Shown: positions 52,800-63,311, numbered from the stretch's first letter. The stretch: DNA of 64,000 nt from Agitococcus sp. (GCA_030646715.1 JAUSLJ010000018.1:1-64000); one strand, 5' to 3'. Program-made: numbers and translations. Notes: generated by a model from the sequence alone, not told the origin.

Positions 52800-55259
52800 A
52801 TGAGAAAATTATTTTGGGGTATCAGCACATTATCTACCGTCGCGGTAGTTTCTGTTGCGGTACACTTTGCCACGTTGCCGCCTGCACCACCCGAAGTGCC
52901 GCCAGTGCCTGCTAAAATTGTCAATCCAATCGTGCCTGCTTTAACGCCATACGATATGCCTACGGGTCATGTGTTGGTTTCTGACGAGCCTTATCGTTCC
53001 ACCAATCGTAGCGTTGGTTTAGCCGACTTGGTTGACCGTAACTTAACAACTGGTGTCTATACGGGCACACCGTATTGGAAGCAACGAGCTAATTGGTTTG
53101 AAGCCCATTTTTATGACACTTTAGCGGCTCGTAAAGTGTGGCATAAAGGCACATCTCTTGAAGGTACGCATACACGCGGTGGCCCTGTCACATGGGATTA
53201 TCAACCCATTCCCCAATATATTCCTCCTCCCTGCGACCAACCGCAACCGACAGGTTATGATGCCGAAGGTTGCCGTTATGTGAATGGTTTATTCACCGAT
53301 GTTGCCGCGAAAGACCCTGCCAAAGCACAAAAAATGCGGGAGCAAGCGCGTCGTGGCCGTGATGTCTGGTTTAAAGGCACGTTTGGTAATCAAGACGAAA
53401 ATACCATGTTGCAAGCGCGTGTCGTTGGCAAAGAAAACATGAATTATCCGTGGTTAGACACGCGTACTCGCTATGCGCGTTTCACCAAATGGGGCTTAAT
53501 TAACGATCCTGATTGCGTACAAGGTGATGCGTCAACCAATTGGTATGATAAATGCCAAGACCCGCATTCATCGGGTGTTTTAGGTTATCGTAAATACTAT
53601 GCCGACCCGATTAAAGACAAAACAGGCAAAGTCATTTACGACCCACAAACTGCGCCTTACGAAGCCACTGAAATCAAAGAAAACAAGCGTTATGTTATTG
53701 GCCATCCGTGTGTGCAATGTCACGTTGGTTTTGATCCCACCAATCCGCCTGAAAACCCGAATCAACCCAAGTGGTCTAATTTAAGCGCGACGATTGGTAA
53801 TCAGCATATTCGTCAACCATTAGCGTTTTTCCAAGGCGTGCCAACGAGCCATTTGGCTAATCAAGTGGTGTTAGCGGGGCGTTTAGGCACGATTGATACC
53901 TCAGTGGTCGCCTCCGATTGGCAACATAATCCAGGTACACAAAACAATATTATGGACTTTCATAACAAGCGTCTGTTTGAGCATGAAATGAAAGACCCTG
54001 TCACAGGCGAAATCAAAAAAGCGATGACCCGTCATGTGCTAAAAGGTGCAGAAGATACGGTTGGTGAGCATTTAGCGTTGATTCGTGTTTATGTCAATAT
54101 TGGTATGTGTACCGAAGAATGTTGGACACCGAATTTCCCTCATCCCGGTCAATTCTTTGGTCGTGGCACCAAACAAAGCCCAATGCGGATTATGCAATGT
54201 GCCAATAAGTGCGATGCGTGGAACTATGCCGATAGTAAAATGGATGATTTAACGGCGTTCTTATTAACGGGCGGTCCTACCTATTTGATGGCAGCAAAAG
54301 ACAAAGACAACTCCGTAGGCAATCAATACATTGATACAAAAGTGGTTGCTCAAGGTCACGATGTGTTTGCCCGTGAATGTGCCAGTTGCCATAGCTCGAA
54401 AGTCGCGCCTGAAAATATTCGTGCCGACAAAAATGCGTTGGCGAAGTTTTACGAAGGTCATGTCTTTGGCAAAGAAGATTACTGGAAGCATGAATTTTCT
54501 GCCGCCAAGCTTAAAGACTTCACGTTTATGGGTAAATATTTTGCTAAAGATGCCAAAGGCCAATTACGTCCTAAGCAGTTTGTTGATAAAGGCATTTTTG
54601 GTCAGGATTGGTTAGGCAATGACGAGCGGACTCCGTTTAATATTGTCGGCACGAATATGTGTCGTGCGCTCCATGACAACCATAATCAAGGCCATATTTG
54701 GGAGGAGTTTTCGTCCGAAACCTATAAAAATGCCCCATCAGTGGGTAGTGTTAAGCAGGTATTTAACCGTTTGATTCCTTTGATTGGTGGTTTACCGTTT
54801 GGTGAGCGTAAAATCGAAGGTGGGCCGGGTTATATGCGTAATATCTCGTTATTGTCGGTTTGGGCAACTGCACCGTTTATGCACAATAACGCCATTGGTG
54901 AAGTCACTTTCTTGCCTGATGGTGCGCCTGATTACACGTTGAGTGGCCGTATTAAACAGTTTGAAAACTCCTATGATGAGTTAATGACGTCTGATAACCC
55001 GAAAGTGTCACCGCATCGTCCAGAAAAAATTACGGGTCTGACTGAAGATATCAAAATTTCAGGTCGTGAAGATGCACAAGGTCCCGCATTGTTACCTGTT
55101 AAAAAAGGCACACCTGTCGCCCATGTGATTTCATCTGATCCGCACCGTCCATTGTTTATGAAATGTGATGATCTCGTTGAAAACAAAGGCCATCAGTTTG
55201 GTGTTGATTTAACACCACAAGATAAACGTGCTTTGCGTGAATTCTTGAAAATGATGTAA
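52800..55259 (+). CDS. RoxA-like di-haem c-type cytochrome
   Basis: This 819-residue exported protein has an N-terminal hydrophobic segment (about 5-28) and a Pro-rich linker. Two CxxCH haem sites are visible: CVQCH at 304-308 and CASCH at 527-531. The C-terminal blocks TNMCRALHDNH, WEEFSSETYK and LLSVWATAPFMHNN resemble the rubber oxygenase RoxA/RoxB group of the cytochrome-c-peroxidase/MauG superfamily. Those enzymes cleave polyisoprene with oxygen, but the substrate here is not predictable. Extra Cys residues in MCTEECW and CANKCDAW are unusual and could form disulfides. It leads a four-gene operon. Confidence 0.75.
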   Translation: MRKLFWGISTLSTVAVVSVAVHFATLPPAPPEVPPVPAKIVNPIVPALTPYDMPTGHVLVSDEPYRSTNRSVGLADLVDRNLTTGVYTGTPYWKQRANWFEAHFYDTLAARKVWHKGTSLEGTHTRGGPVTWDYQPIPQYIPPPCDQPQPTGYDAEGCRYVNGLFTDVAAKDPAKAQKMREQARRGRDVWFKGTFGNQDENTMLQARVVGKENMNYPWLDTRTRYARFTKWGLINDPDCVQGDASTNWYDKCQDPHSSGVLGYRKYYADPIKDKTGKVIYDPQTAPYEATEIKENKRYVIGHPCVQCHVGFDPTNPPENPNQPKWSNLSATIGNQHIRQPLAFFQGVPTSHLANQVVLAGRLGTIDTSVVASDWQHNPGTQNNIMDFHNKRLFEHEMKDPVTGEIKKAMTRHVLKGAEDTVGEHLALIRVYVNIGMCTEECWTPNFPHPGQFFGRGTKQSPMRIMQCANKCDAWNYADSKMDDLTAFLLTGGPTYLMAAKDKDNSVGNQYIDTKVVAQGHDVFARECASCHSSKVAPENIRADKNALAKFYEGHVFGKEDYWKHEFSAAKLKDFTFMGKYFAKDAKGQLRPKQFVDKGIFGQDWLGNDERTPFNIVGTNMCRALHDNHNQGHIWEEFSSETYKNAPSVGSVKQVFNRLIPLIGGLPFGERKIEGGPGYMRNISLLSVWATAPFMHNNAIGEVTFLPDGAPDYTLSGRIKQFENSYDELMTSDNPKVSPHRPEKITGLTEDIKISGREDAQGPALLPVKKGTPVAHVISSDPHRPLFMKCDDLVENKGHQFGVDLTPQDKRALREFLKMM

Positions 55260-55277
55260 GACGACGCAGAGGTACAG

Positions 55278-55303
55278 TAGGGGCGATTCACGAATCGCCC
55301 CTA
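55278..55303. repeat. TAGGGGCGATTC palindrome between cytochrome genes
   Basis: The arms TAGGGGCGATTC and GAATCGCCCCTA form a 26-base palindrome with a 2-base loop in the 61-base gap between the first two cytochrome genes. It matches the repeat at 35212-35239. It could reduce expression of the downstream genes relative to the first one. Confidence 0.8.
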
Positions 55304-55320
55304 TTCTTTGGAATAAAACG

Positions 55321-57027
55321 ATGACTAAACGCAATATAATAATATTAGGAGGATTACTGTTTGTCCTCATTGGTTTAGCACTAGGGTTGATGAGCCATCA
55401 AAGTACGCCGCCTATTGCCGAATTAGCTAAAAATAGCCAGCCAATTAAAAAATACTTTTCGCAACAAGTTATTCCTGAGACTGATTTACCGCCCGAAGGG
55501 ACACGTTCGTTATTCGATCATTTAATTGTTCAAAATAATGGTTTACCTTACCCATTTAGTAAATTGATTCATTTGTTAAAAGAGCAAAATCCTACAGGTC
55601 AAGAGCCTGTCGCCTTGTTAATTCCGAATGGCCGCTCATTGTTAAAAGGCCAAGCGGATAACGCCCATCCGCGCATTGTTGTCGCTGCGGATTTTGAGGG
55701 TAATAATCCTGCGGTTGGTTTGGGTTTAGCGGCGCGAGGACAGTTATTTTTAGGCTTTGTCGAAAACGCCAATGAAATAGAAGTGTTAAGTTATAACGAA
55801 GCGGCGGGGCGTTTTGAGTTTCAACTGGTACAAAACTATTGTGAAGGTTGTGTGCCGCGTATTGTCTATGCCCGCCGAGCCATTTGTACTACCTGTCATC
55901 AAAACGGCGGTGCGCCAATTTTCTCGCAACGGCCTTGGAATGAAACGAACGGCCAACAAGCCACTACAGAAGCCATTACTTTAGCGCGGGGCAATAAACC
56001 GTATCACGGCGTTGCGGTACAGCAACCGTTATCGCAATCCGAACGTTTTGACCAGTTAACCGATATTGGCAATTTTTATCAAGCCACACAGCGTTTATGG
56101 TTGGATGGTTGCGGCGAAAAAGGCAATGCCTGTCGTCGGCAAATGTTATCGCTGGCGTTTCAGTACGCCGATAATGCAGGTGGCTTTAATCCCGAAAGTG
56201 CGGAAGCCAAACAATTACGCCAATTACAAGCAGCGACTTTTCCCAAAGAAGGCATTACCGTCGCCGAGTCTGATTTATTAAACCGCGACCCCATTGGCGA
56301 AAAACAAGGCTTTAAAGGCTGGCTACGTTCTTTAGTGACGCGTGATATTCATTTTGGTGAAGGCGCAAAAGACAACGAAGATTTATCTGCCTTTGATAAA
56401 TTACCGCCTTTACGTAAAGAGCTAGACCCACTAACCATTCGTGCACCGAAAAAGACCTTGTACGCTCAAGATATTGATGGTGTATATGGTGTTGCCAGCT
56501 TTTTTACCGAAGCCGATTTAACCACATTAGCCGAACAACACGGCAATGACGTAAAAAAACTACAAGCCAAAGTCAACGCATTACCTGATGATGTCTTTGC
56601 CGCTAAGCCGTTTTCCCGTGTCGCTATGATGCAAGCCTTATTGGGCAAACCCCGTGAATACTGTTGTTTAAAAACCGATGAAATGTCACCGCCTGTCGTC
56701 TCAGGAGTGCCGCCCTTAACCATTAAACAATTTCCTGAATTACAGCACTTTGCAGACAGTTGTTTTGCTTGTCATCGCGGTAATCCTGCTCAACGATTGA
56801 ATTTTATGGCGGGCGATAACGAGCAAGCGGTACTCGACAACATCAAAGCGAAAAAAGAAATTCGTGATGCGCTCGATTGGGAGCGTTATGAAGGTACGGA
56901 TAAAGCCAGTAAATTAATGCCGCCGCGTGATTCGGTGCAGTATCATCGTCTCAAAGAAAAAGGTGCGACAGGCGATGCCCAACGGCAAAAAATGCGCGAC
57001 ACTGTGCCGAGTTTGTTTGATTTTTAG
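55321..57027 (+). CDS. Di-haem c-type cytochrome of unknown family
   Basis: This 568-residue exported protein has an N-terminal membrane helix (about 5-24) and two haem sites, CTTCH at 189-193 and CFACH at 481-485. A further C-x2-C (CEGC, just before the first haem) might bind a metal or form a disulfide. I recognise no named family, although the spacing of two widely separated haem sites recalls the first gene of this operon. It lies between a RoxA-like protein and a mono-haem cytochrome, so a role in periplasmic electron flow is likely by context. Confidence 0.7.
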   Translation: MTKRNIIILGGLLFVLIGLALGLMSHQSTPPIAELAKNSQPIKKYFSQQVIPETDLPPEGTRSLFDHLIVQNNGLPYPFSKLIHLLKEQNPTGQEPVALLIPNGRSLLKGQADNAHPRIVVAADFEGNNPAVGLGLAARGQLFLGFVENANEIEVLSYNEAAGRFEFQLVQNYCEGCVPRIVYARRAICTTCHQNGGAPIFSQRPWNETNGQQATTEAITLARGNKPYHGVAVQQPLSQSERFDQLTDIGNFYQATQRLWLDGCGEKGNACRRQMLSLAFQYADNAGGFNPESAEAKQLRQLQAATFPKEGITVAESDLLNRDPIGEKQGFKGWLRSLVTRDIHFGEGAKDNEDLSAFDKLPPLRKELDPLTIRAPKKTLYAQDIDGVYGVASFFTEADLTTLAEQHGNDVKKLQAKVNALPDDVFAAKPFSRVAMMQALLGKPREYCCLKTDEMSPPVVSGVPPLTIKQFPELQHFADSCFACHRGNPAQRLNFMAGDNEQAVLDNIKAKKEIRDALDWERYEGTDKASKLMPPRDSVQYHRLKEKGATGDAQRQKMRDTVPSLFDF

Positions 57028-57046
57028 CCGCGAGAGGAAAATAATA

Positions 57047-57817
57047 ATGCGCTTTACTTCATTGATTTTATCATCGTTATTTTTTCTGTTGCAGGCGATT
57101 CCTGCCCAAGCAATGCCTGCCTATGCTCACCTCTATAAACAACAATATGGCTATATGCCGTCTTGTCATGCTTGCCATACTGAAGGCGGTGGCACGCCCC
57201 TCAATAATTTTGGCAAAGCCTTTAAAGAAAACGGTAAAAATGCCGCAGCACTGAGCAAAATAGCCGCGCTGGATAGTGATGGAGATGGTTTTACCAATGC
57301 CATTGAAGCGCAAGCCAAAGCGAATTCAGGCGATAAAAACTCAACACCCAGTAAAGCAGGGGATTGGTTAGACTTAGCCAGTTTGATTCCCAAAGAGGTT
57401 CAGGCATTATTTCCCACCATTCGCAGTTGGTTGCCTAAAGATGCCACCTTAACATCTGCCGATATTGCCGCCGCCAAAGCAATGGGCGCAACCTTGAGTG
57501 TTGCCGACGAAAACACCATTTATATTCCTGTTGAAAATCAACGTCCTGCGGGTACAGCGTTAATTTTCCCTGCCGTCTTTCAAGGTAAAACGTTCTTTTT
57601 ATTAATGACCACGGATAAACAATTAAAAATCAGTAAAGTTCAGGTGATGAACGCCAAAAATGTACCAGCTGCCAAAACCAGTAAAGCCTATGCTCGTTTG
57701 GTGGGCGTGGCTGCACAAAGCGTTCCTGCGGCCACAGGCGCAGATATTGATGCAGCCATTACCCAAGCCGTTAAAAATGCAGGGGCGTTATTGTATTTAC
57801 GCCTGAAAGGAGCCTAA
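57047..57817 (+). CDS. Mono-haem exported cytochrome with Ca-binding-like DxDGDG motif
   Basis: This 256-residue protein has a signal peptide (about 1-22), one haem site CHACH at 40-44 near the new N-terminus, and a DSDGDGFTN motif near 84-92 like the calcium-binding loops of EF-hand and thrombospondin-3 repeats. The C-terminal 130 residues are a separate, haem-free domain. The start at 57047 is chosen because GAGAGG lies upstream and it gives the signal; an open frame extends 40 codons further. It is 19 bases after the preceding cytochrome gene and 2 bases before the next gene. Confidence 0.78.
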   Translation: MRFTSLILSSLFFLLQAIPAQAMPAYAHLYKQQYGYMPSCHACHTEGGGTPLNNFGKAFKENGKNAAALSKIAALDSDGDGFTNAIEAQAKANSGDKNSTPSKAGDWLDLASLIPKEVQALFPTIRSWLPKDATLTSADIAAAKAMGATLSVADENTIYIPVENQRPAGTALIFPAVFQGKTFFLLMTTDKQLKISKVQVMNAKNVPAAKTSKAYARLVGVAAQSVPAATGADIDAAITQAVKNAGALLYLRLKGA

Positions 57818-57819
57818 GC

Positions 57820-58563
57820 ATGAAGCGATTTTTCGGTTGGTTTGCGCTACTCATGGCGTTATCTGCTGTCGTTTGGGGCGCAGAGCCTGATATTAATTTT
57901 TTTAGCAACCAACCGATTCCCGAAGCGGCATTAGTGCATACGCCTGAACCTAAACCCGATTGGTTGTTATATGGCGCACCTGCGGCACTGTTAGCCTTTT
58001 TCTTTTTCTTTTGTTTTGTTGTGAAATGGCTGATTCCGTTTAAAGAAACGGATATGCACTTTGATTTGCACGATTTACCTGTTGCCGCGCAACGCGGTAT
58101 TGGTATCGCGGTGGTGTTGTTTGGTATTGCCTTTTGTTTTGGCGGTTTAGAAGCGCATTATCAAATGGGTTTACATGGCAGTGCCGAAGCCTATTTTCAA
58201 CAAATGGGAGTCGGTAAGTTAATAGCGTTTACCCATGCCCATTTATTTGGTTTTACCACTAGCTTTTTTATTATAGGCATTCCATTTTCGCTGCATTTTA
58301 ATCGCCTAAAACCGTATCAGTGGATATTTCCTTTAGGATTGGCCGCTTCTTGCACCGATGTCATTTCGTGGTGGGGCATTAAATATATATCTCCGCATTT
58401 TGAATATGTGACGTGGTGGTGTGGTTTAGTGTTTAGTGTCTGTTATTTATGGATGTTGGTGGGTTTAGTTCGGGTATTATTTTTTCCACGGGTAAAATGG
58501 TTTCCTGATTTTATCAATGAAGATAGACAAAAAAAGTGGGATGAAGAGCGGCGAGGCAAGTAG
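57820..58563 (+). CDS. Multi-pass membrane protein of the cytochrome operon
   Basis: This 247-residue protein has a signal-like N-terminus (about 1-20), a short exported stretch, then five hydrophobic helices (about 49-70, 88-108, 130-155, 160-180, 200-220). Two conserved-looking His motifs, FTHAHLFGF and EAHYQ, lie in or near the helices and could bind haem. I do not recognise the family. It starts 2 bases after the mono-haem cytochrome gene, so it is probably a membrane partner that links the cytochromes to the quinone pool or another carrier. Confidence 0.65.
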   Translation: MKRFFGWFALLMALSAVVWGAEPDINFFSNQPIPEAALVHTPEPKPDWLLYGAPAALLAFFFFFCFVVKWLIPFKETDMHFDLHDLPVAAQRGIGIAVVLFGIAFCFGGLEAHYQMGLHGSAEAYFQQMGVGKLIAFTHAHLFGFTTSFFIIGIPFSLHFNRLKPYQWIFPLGLAASCTDVISWWGIKYISPHFEYVTWWCGLVFSVCYLWMLVGLVRVLFFPRVKWFPDFINEDRQKKWDEERRGK

Positions 58564-58596
58564 AATGCGCTTCTTTTATCTCGAGTTATTTTCCCC

Positions 58597-59577
58597 ATGA
58601 AAATCATTCTCGCGCCCATGGAGGGGCTTACTGATGTCTATATGCGTGATGTTTTAACACGCATCGCAGGTCAAAACAGCTTTGATTGGTGTGTCACCGA
58701 GTTTATTCGGGTCACGAATCATCTTTTACCTGCCCATACCTTTTATCAATATTGTCCCGAACTTTTGAATAATGGCAGAACGCTGGCAGGTACACCTGTC
58801 CATATTCAATTATTAGGCAGTGAACCCTTACTATTGGCTGAAAATGCGGCTCGTGCTGCTGACTTAGGTGCGGTGGCGATTGATTTGAATTTTGGTTGTC
58901 CTGCTAAAACGGTGAACTCTCATCGGGGTGGGGCAATACTGCTCGAAGAACCTGAAACCGTTCATGCCATTATTGCCGAAGTCAGAAAAGCTGTTCCTCG
59001 TGATATTCCCGTTAGTGCGAAAATGCGCTTAGGCGTAAATGACCATTCACGGATGTTGGATAATGCTCATGCGGTTGAAAGTGCAGGAGCCAATTGGCTG
59101 ACCGTTCATGCCCGTACCAAGGCCGATGGTTATCGTCCGCCTGCACATTGGCACGTTTTATCCCAAATTCGCCAACATATCAAAATACCGATTTTTGCCA
59201 ATGGCGATATTTGTAATCTTAATGACGCTGCTAAATGTCGACTTGACTCACAGTGTGATGACTTGATGATTGGCCGAGGCGCAGTCATTCGCCCTGATTT
59301 TATTCGCCAATTACGCGGTGAAAGCATTGAGCTCACATGGGCTGAATTATTGAAATGGCAATTGGTTTTTTTAGACGGCATGCGCGGTATTGAAGATAAT
59401 CCTTATCATATTGATGGTAAAAGTGTTTTGAAGTGGTCAGAGCAGGGCGTGGTTGGCCGCTACAAACAATGGTTGGCAATGTTGACGCAAGGTTGGCCAG
59501 AAGCAAAATTATTATTTGAGCAAATCAAAAAAGAGCGGCAATGTGAGGAAATTAGACGGATTATTACAGAGCAATAA
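58597..59577 (+). CDS. dusC: tRNA-dihydrouridine(16) synthase
   Basis: This 326-residue FMN enzyme reduces a uridine of the tRNA D-loop. The start ILAPMEGLTDVYMRDVLT and IDLNFGCPAKTVNSHRGGA (catalytic Cys near 105) identify the Dus family, and the MEGLTD start and overall length fit DusC. The FMN-binding GRGAVIRP lies near 227. It begins 33 bases after the cytochrome operon, but its housekeeping role suggests a separate promoter. Confidence 0.9.
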   Translation: MKIILAPMEGLTDVYMRDVLTRIAGQNSFDWCVTEFIRVTNHLLPAHTFYQYCPELLNNGRTLAGTPVHIQLLGSEPLLLAENAARAADLGAVAIDLNFGCPAKTVNSHRGGAILLEEPETVHAIIAEVRKAVPRDIPVSAKMRLGVNDHSRMLDNAHAVESAGANWLTVHARTKADGYRPPAHWHVLSQIRQHIKIPIFANGDICNLNDAAKCRLDSQCDDLMIGRGAVIRPDFIRQLRGESIELTWAELLKWQLVFLDGMRGIEDNPYHIDGKSVLKWSEQGVVGRYKQWLAMLTQGWPEAKLLFEQIKKERQCEEIRRIITEQ

Positions 59578-59727
59578 CTCAGCCTAAATCCGAGTAGCAA
59601 AGTAGGCTGGAGTCCATCTCAGCATATAGCTAACAGTCATACCTCTCTGTTTTTGGTGCTTTATTTCCGTCTAAACGATCACATCTTCACTCAAATCCCT
59701 CTCTAGTACAAAGAATTGCTTCTGTAG

Positions 59728-59777
59728 TATAATGGCGGCAATTGTGTATAAATCTTGTCGATTCCAGTCATACACAA
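59728..59777 (+). promoter_or_regulatory. Probable nuo promoter and leader inverted repeat
   Basis: A perfect TATAAT at 59728-59733 lies 86 bases before the nuoA start; no good -35 box is seen at the right distance. In the leader, TTGTGTAT (59742-59749) and ATACACAA (59770-59777) form a perfect 8-bp inverted repeat with a 20-base spacer. This could be a hairpin in the mRNA or a regulator site. Confidence 0.5.
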
Positions 59778-59819
59778 ACTGAATTTCCCGATGATTTGTC
59801 AATGCTAGGAGTCCCCAGC

Positions 59820-60239
59820 ATGTCCCCTGTTGATGCAATGGCGCATAACTGGTCTTTTGCTGTTTATATTTTCGGCATTGTCTTTATTTGCGCGTTTATG
59901 CTTGGTATTCCTGTGTGGATGGGTGGTCGCACCTCTGGCCGCGCCAAAAACGAACCGTTTGAATCAGGCATCGTGCCTGCTGGCGGCGCAAGATTGCGTT
60001 TCTCCGCCAAATTTTATCTCATCGCTATGTTTTTCGTTATTTTTGATATTGAAGCTCTTTTCCTTTACGCGTGGGCAGTGTCCGTGCGCGAAAGTGGTTG
60101 GGCGGGGTTTATCGAAGTCTTTATTTTTATTACTGTTTTGTTGGTGGGCTTAATCTACATTTGGCGTTTAGGGGCTTTAGATTGGTCGCCTGAAGCGCGC
60201 CGCCGTAGAATTAAAGATCATAAACAACAAGCATCTTGA
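59820..60239 (+). CDS. nuoA: NADH-quinone oxidoreductase subunit A
   Basis: This 139-residue membrane subunit of complex I has three helices. The conserved NEPFESGI and [19 protein letters not shown] blocks are present. The start at 59820 is preferred because TAGGAG lies 8 bases upstream; the frame extends further without a ribosome site. It begins the nuo operon, with nuoB 10 bases downstream. Confidence 0.95.
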   Translation: MSPVDAMAHNWSFAVYIFGIVFICAFMLGIPVWMGGRTSGRAKNEPFESGIVPAGGARLRFSAKFYLIAMFFVIFDIEALFLYAWAVSVRESGWAGFIEVFIFITVLLVGLIYIWRLGALDWSPEARRRRIKDHKQQAS

Positions 60240-60249
60240 GGTTTAACTG

Positions 60250-60924
60250 ATGGACTACACCCTGACGCGTATTGATCCGAATAATCCGCAAAAGCGTTAT
60301 CCCGAACAAAGCCGTGAAACTGTTGGCGATCCATTAGAAGACCAAGTCCATAAAAATATTTATATGGGCAAACTCGAAGATATGTTGCATGGCGCGGTGA
60401 ATTGGGGGCGTAAAAACTCCTTATGGCCTTATAACTTTGGTTTGTCATGTTGCTATGTTGAAATGGCCACCGCTTTTACAGCCCCTCACGATTTAGCGCG
60501 TTTTGGTGCGGAAGTGATTCGTGCATCACCACGTCAAGCTGACTTGATGGTGGTTGCAGGTACGTGTTTCATCAAAATGGCACCTGTTGTTCAGCGTTTA
60601 TATGAGCAAATGCTAGAGCCAAAGTGGGTGATTTCGATGGGTGCTTGTGCCAACTCCGGCGGTATGTACGATATTTATTCAGTGGTACAAGGTGTAGATA
60701 AGTTCTTACCTGTTGATTTATATATTCCTGGTTGTCCTCCTCGTCCCGAAGCCTTCTTACAAGGTTTAATGTTATTACAAGAGTCGATTGGCAAAGAGCG
60801 TCGGCCTTTAACTTGGGTGGGCGGCGATCAAGGTGTGTATCGGCCTGTTATGCCTGCGGAGCGTGACGTGAAGCAAGCTGAGCGTATTCAAGTCACCAAC
60901 TTACGCACACCTGACCAAGTTTAA
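60250..60924 (+). CDS. nuoB: NADH-quinone oxidoreductase subunit B
   Basis: This 224-residue peripheral subunit holds the last iron-sulfur cluster (N2). The four ligands, Cys67-Cys68 (LSCCYVE), Cys133 (GACANSGG) and Cys162 (PGCPPRPE), are all present. The length is normal. It is followed by a 94-base gap containing a dispersed-repeat fragment before nuoCD. Confidence 0.96.
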   Translation: MDYTLTRIDPNNPQKRYPEQSRETVGDPLEDQVHKNIYMGKLEDMLHGAVNWGRKNSLWPYNFGLSCCYVEMATAFTAPHDLARFGAEVIRASPRQADLMVVAGTCFIKMAPVVQRLYEQMLEPKWVISMGACANSGGMYDIYSVVQGVDKFLPVDLYIPGCPPRPEAFLQGLMLLQESIGKERRPLTWVGGDQGVYRPVMPAERDVKQAERIQVTNLRTPDQV

Positions 60925-61018
60925 GCGATAACGCTGTCTGTGGTAGCCCATATAAAATACGGGATGGACTGGCAGCGACAACTATCCGAACAATTTACTT
61001 TTAATGATGAGTCGATAG

Positions 61019-62785
61019 ATGACCGATCATGCAACCCCAAACACTGCCTTGCCTGAGGTAGTGCGAGAACTATATGCCCAATTTGGCGAGCAGACTTTTG
61101 TCTTGCAGCCAACGAAAGACGACGTGCCAACGTTATGGGTGACGCGCGATAAAATTGTCGAAGTGCTACGCTTTTTGCGTCACGTTTCTCGTCCCTACTC
61201 CATGCTGTATGACTTGAGTGCGATGGATGAGCGTTTACGTACCCATCGTCAGGGCTTGCCTGCGTCCGACTTCACCGTGTTTTATCATTTGTTGTCGATT
61301 GAGCGAAACAGTGATATTCGCTTAAAAGTGGCGTTGTCTGGCGATAGTCTCAGCTTGCCTAGCGTGATTGCTATTTGGCCAAATGCCAATTGGTACGAGC
61401 GTGAAGTGTGGGATTTGTTTGGTATTGTTTTTGATGGTCATCCTTTATTAGTGCGCATTATGTTGCCACGAACATGGACAGGTCATCCGCTGCGTAAAGA
61501 TTATCCTGCCCGTGCTACCGAATTCGACCCCTTTATGCTCGATGCCGCGAAGCAAGATGCCGAGCAAGAAGCCTTGCGTTTTAACCCTGAGGAGTGGGGT
61601 ATGAAACGTGGTACGGCTGACGAAGATTTTATGTTCCTCAATTTGGGACCTAACCATCCTTCCGCGCACGGTGCGTTTCGTATTGTCTTGCAGTTAGATG
61701 GCGAAGAAATTGTCGATTGTGTGCCCGATATTGGTTATCACCATCGTGGTGCCGAAAAAATGGCCGAACGCCAATCATGGCATAGTTATATTCCCTACAC
61801 CGACCGTATTGATTACCTCGGTGGCGTGATGAATAACTTGCCTTACGTGTTGGCAGTCGAAAAATTAGCAGGCATAACTGTGCCTGATCGTGTGAAAACG
61901 ATTCGCGTGATGATGGCGGAATTCTTCCGTATCACCAGTCATTTGCTGTTTTTGGGTACCTACATTCAGGATGTCGGCGGGATGACCCCGATTTTCTTTA
62001 TGTTTACTGACCGTATGAAAGCTTACGATGTCATCGAAGCCATCACAGGTGGTCGTATGCACCCTGCATGGTTCCGTATCGGTGGCGTTGCCCACGATTT
62101 ACCACGCGGCTGGGAAAAGTTAGTTAAAGACTTTATCGACTGGATGCCTAAGCGTTTAGATGAGTACGTCAAAGCAGCTATTCAAAACAGCATTCTCAAG
62201 GCGCGGACCATCGGTGTTGCTCAATACAATGCCGATGAAGCGATTGCTTGGGGTGTGACAGGGCCGGGTTTACGTGCGACTGGTATCGACTTTGATTTGC
62301 GTAAAGCGCGCCCGTACTCAGGCTATGAAAACTTCGATTTTGATGTGCCCTTAGCGCAAAACGGCGATGCGTATGACCGTTGTATCGTTCGTATCGAAGA
62401 AATGCGCCAAAGTTTACGTATTATTAAGCAATGTTTAGAACATATGCCCGCAGGTTCTTATAAGGCTGACCATCCGTTGACGTGTCCGCCGCCGAAAGAA
62501 AAAACGCTGCAAGATATTGAAACCCTGATCACGCATTTCTTGAGCGTGTCGTGGGGGCCGATTATGCCAGCAGGTGAAGCGAGTCAAATGATTGAAGCCA
62601 CCAAAGGCATCAACAGTTATTACTTGACCAGTGATAAAGCGACGATGAGCTATAGAACGCGTATTCGTACGCCAAGTTTCCCCCATTTGCAGCAAATTCC
62701 CGCAGTGATTCGTGGCAGCATGATTCCTGATTTGATTGCGTATTTGGCCAGTATCGACTTTGTGATGGCTGACGTTGACCGCTAA
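61019..62785 (+). CDS. nuoCD: NADH-quinone oxidoreductase subunit C/D fusion
   Basis: This 588-residue protein joins subunit C (about 1-185) and subunit D (about 195-588) in one chain, an arrangement typical of many gammaproteobacteria. The C part shows [14 protein letters not shown] and the D part [12 protein letters not shown] and [12 protein letters not shown], which line the quinone site. The start at 61019 lacks a strong ribosome box. Confidence 0.96.
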   Translation: MTDHATPNTALPEVVRELYAQFGEQTFVLQPTKDDVPTLWVTRDKIVEVLRFLRHVSRPYSMLYDLSAMDERLRTHRQGLPASDFTVFYHLLSIERNSDIRLKVALSGDSLSLPSVIAIWPNANWYEREVWDLFGIVFDGHPLLVRIMLPRTWTGHPLRKDYPARATEFDPFMLDAAKQDAEQEALRFNPEEWGMKRGTADEDFMFLNLGPNHPSAHGAFRIVLQLDGEEIVDCVPDIGYHHRGAEKMAERQSWHSYIPYTDRIDYLGGVMNNLPYVLAVEKLAGITVPDRVKTIRVMMAEFFRITSHLLFLGTYIQDVGGMTPIFFMFTDRMKAYDVIEAITGGRMHPAWFRIGGVAHDLPRGWEKLVKDFIDWMPKRLDEYVKAAIQNSILKARTIGVAQYNADEAIAWGVTGPGLRATGIDFDLRKARPYSGYENFDFDVPLAQNGDAYDRCIVRIEEMRQSLRIIKQCLEHMPAGSYKADHPLTCPPPKEKTLQDIETLITHFLSVSWGPIMPAGEASQMIEATKGINSYYLTSDKATMSYRTRIRTPSFPHLQQIPAVIRGSMIPDLIAYLASIDFVMADVDR

Positions 62786-62801
62786 TTGGGGACTTTAAGA
62801 A

Positions 62802-63311
62802 ATGATTATTTGTACCGACCGCCGTCCAAAAATTAATGACGGTTATGTAATGTCAGAGCAAGAACGCCATGATATTGAGCATGCTTTAGACCATTACGAA
62901 GACTCACGCGCCGTCACGATTGATGCCTTAAAAATCGTGCAAAAACAACACGGTTGGGTGCCTGACAGTGCGATTCACGCCATTGCAGGGATTTTGAAAA
63001 TTCCAGCAACCGATGTTGATGGTGTTGCGACCTTTTATAATAAGATTTTCCGTAAGCCTGTTGGCCGCCATGTCATTATGGTGTGCGACAGCGTGGGCTG
63101 TTTTTTAACAGGTTATGAAGATTTAATCGCCGCCATCAAAGTACAGTTAGGCATTGATTACGGTCAAACGACGGCCGATAACCGTTTTACCTTACTGCCG
63201 ATTTGCTGCTTAGGCAACTGCGACAAAGGCCCGACTTTAATGATTGATGAGGACACACACGGTCCCGTCACGATTGACCAGATTTCTTCTTTATTGGAGC
63301 AGTACCCATGA
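62802..63311 (+). CDS. nuoE: NADH-quinone oxidoreductase subunit E
   Basis: This 169-residue thioredoxin-like subunit binds a [2Fe-2S] cluster with the pairs CDSVGC and CCLGNC visible. The length is normal. Its stop overlaps the nuoF start by 4 bases (ATGA). A start 16 codons further in is also possible. Confidence 0.94.
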   Translation: MIICTDRRPKINDGYVMSEQERHDIEHALDHYEDSRAVTIDALKIVQKQHGWVPDSAIHAIAGILKIPATDVDGVATFYNKIFRKPVGRHVIMVCDSVGCFLTGYEDLIAAIKVQLGIDYGQTTADNRFTLLPICCLGNCDKGPTLMIDEDTHGPVTIDQISSLLEQYP

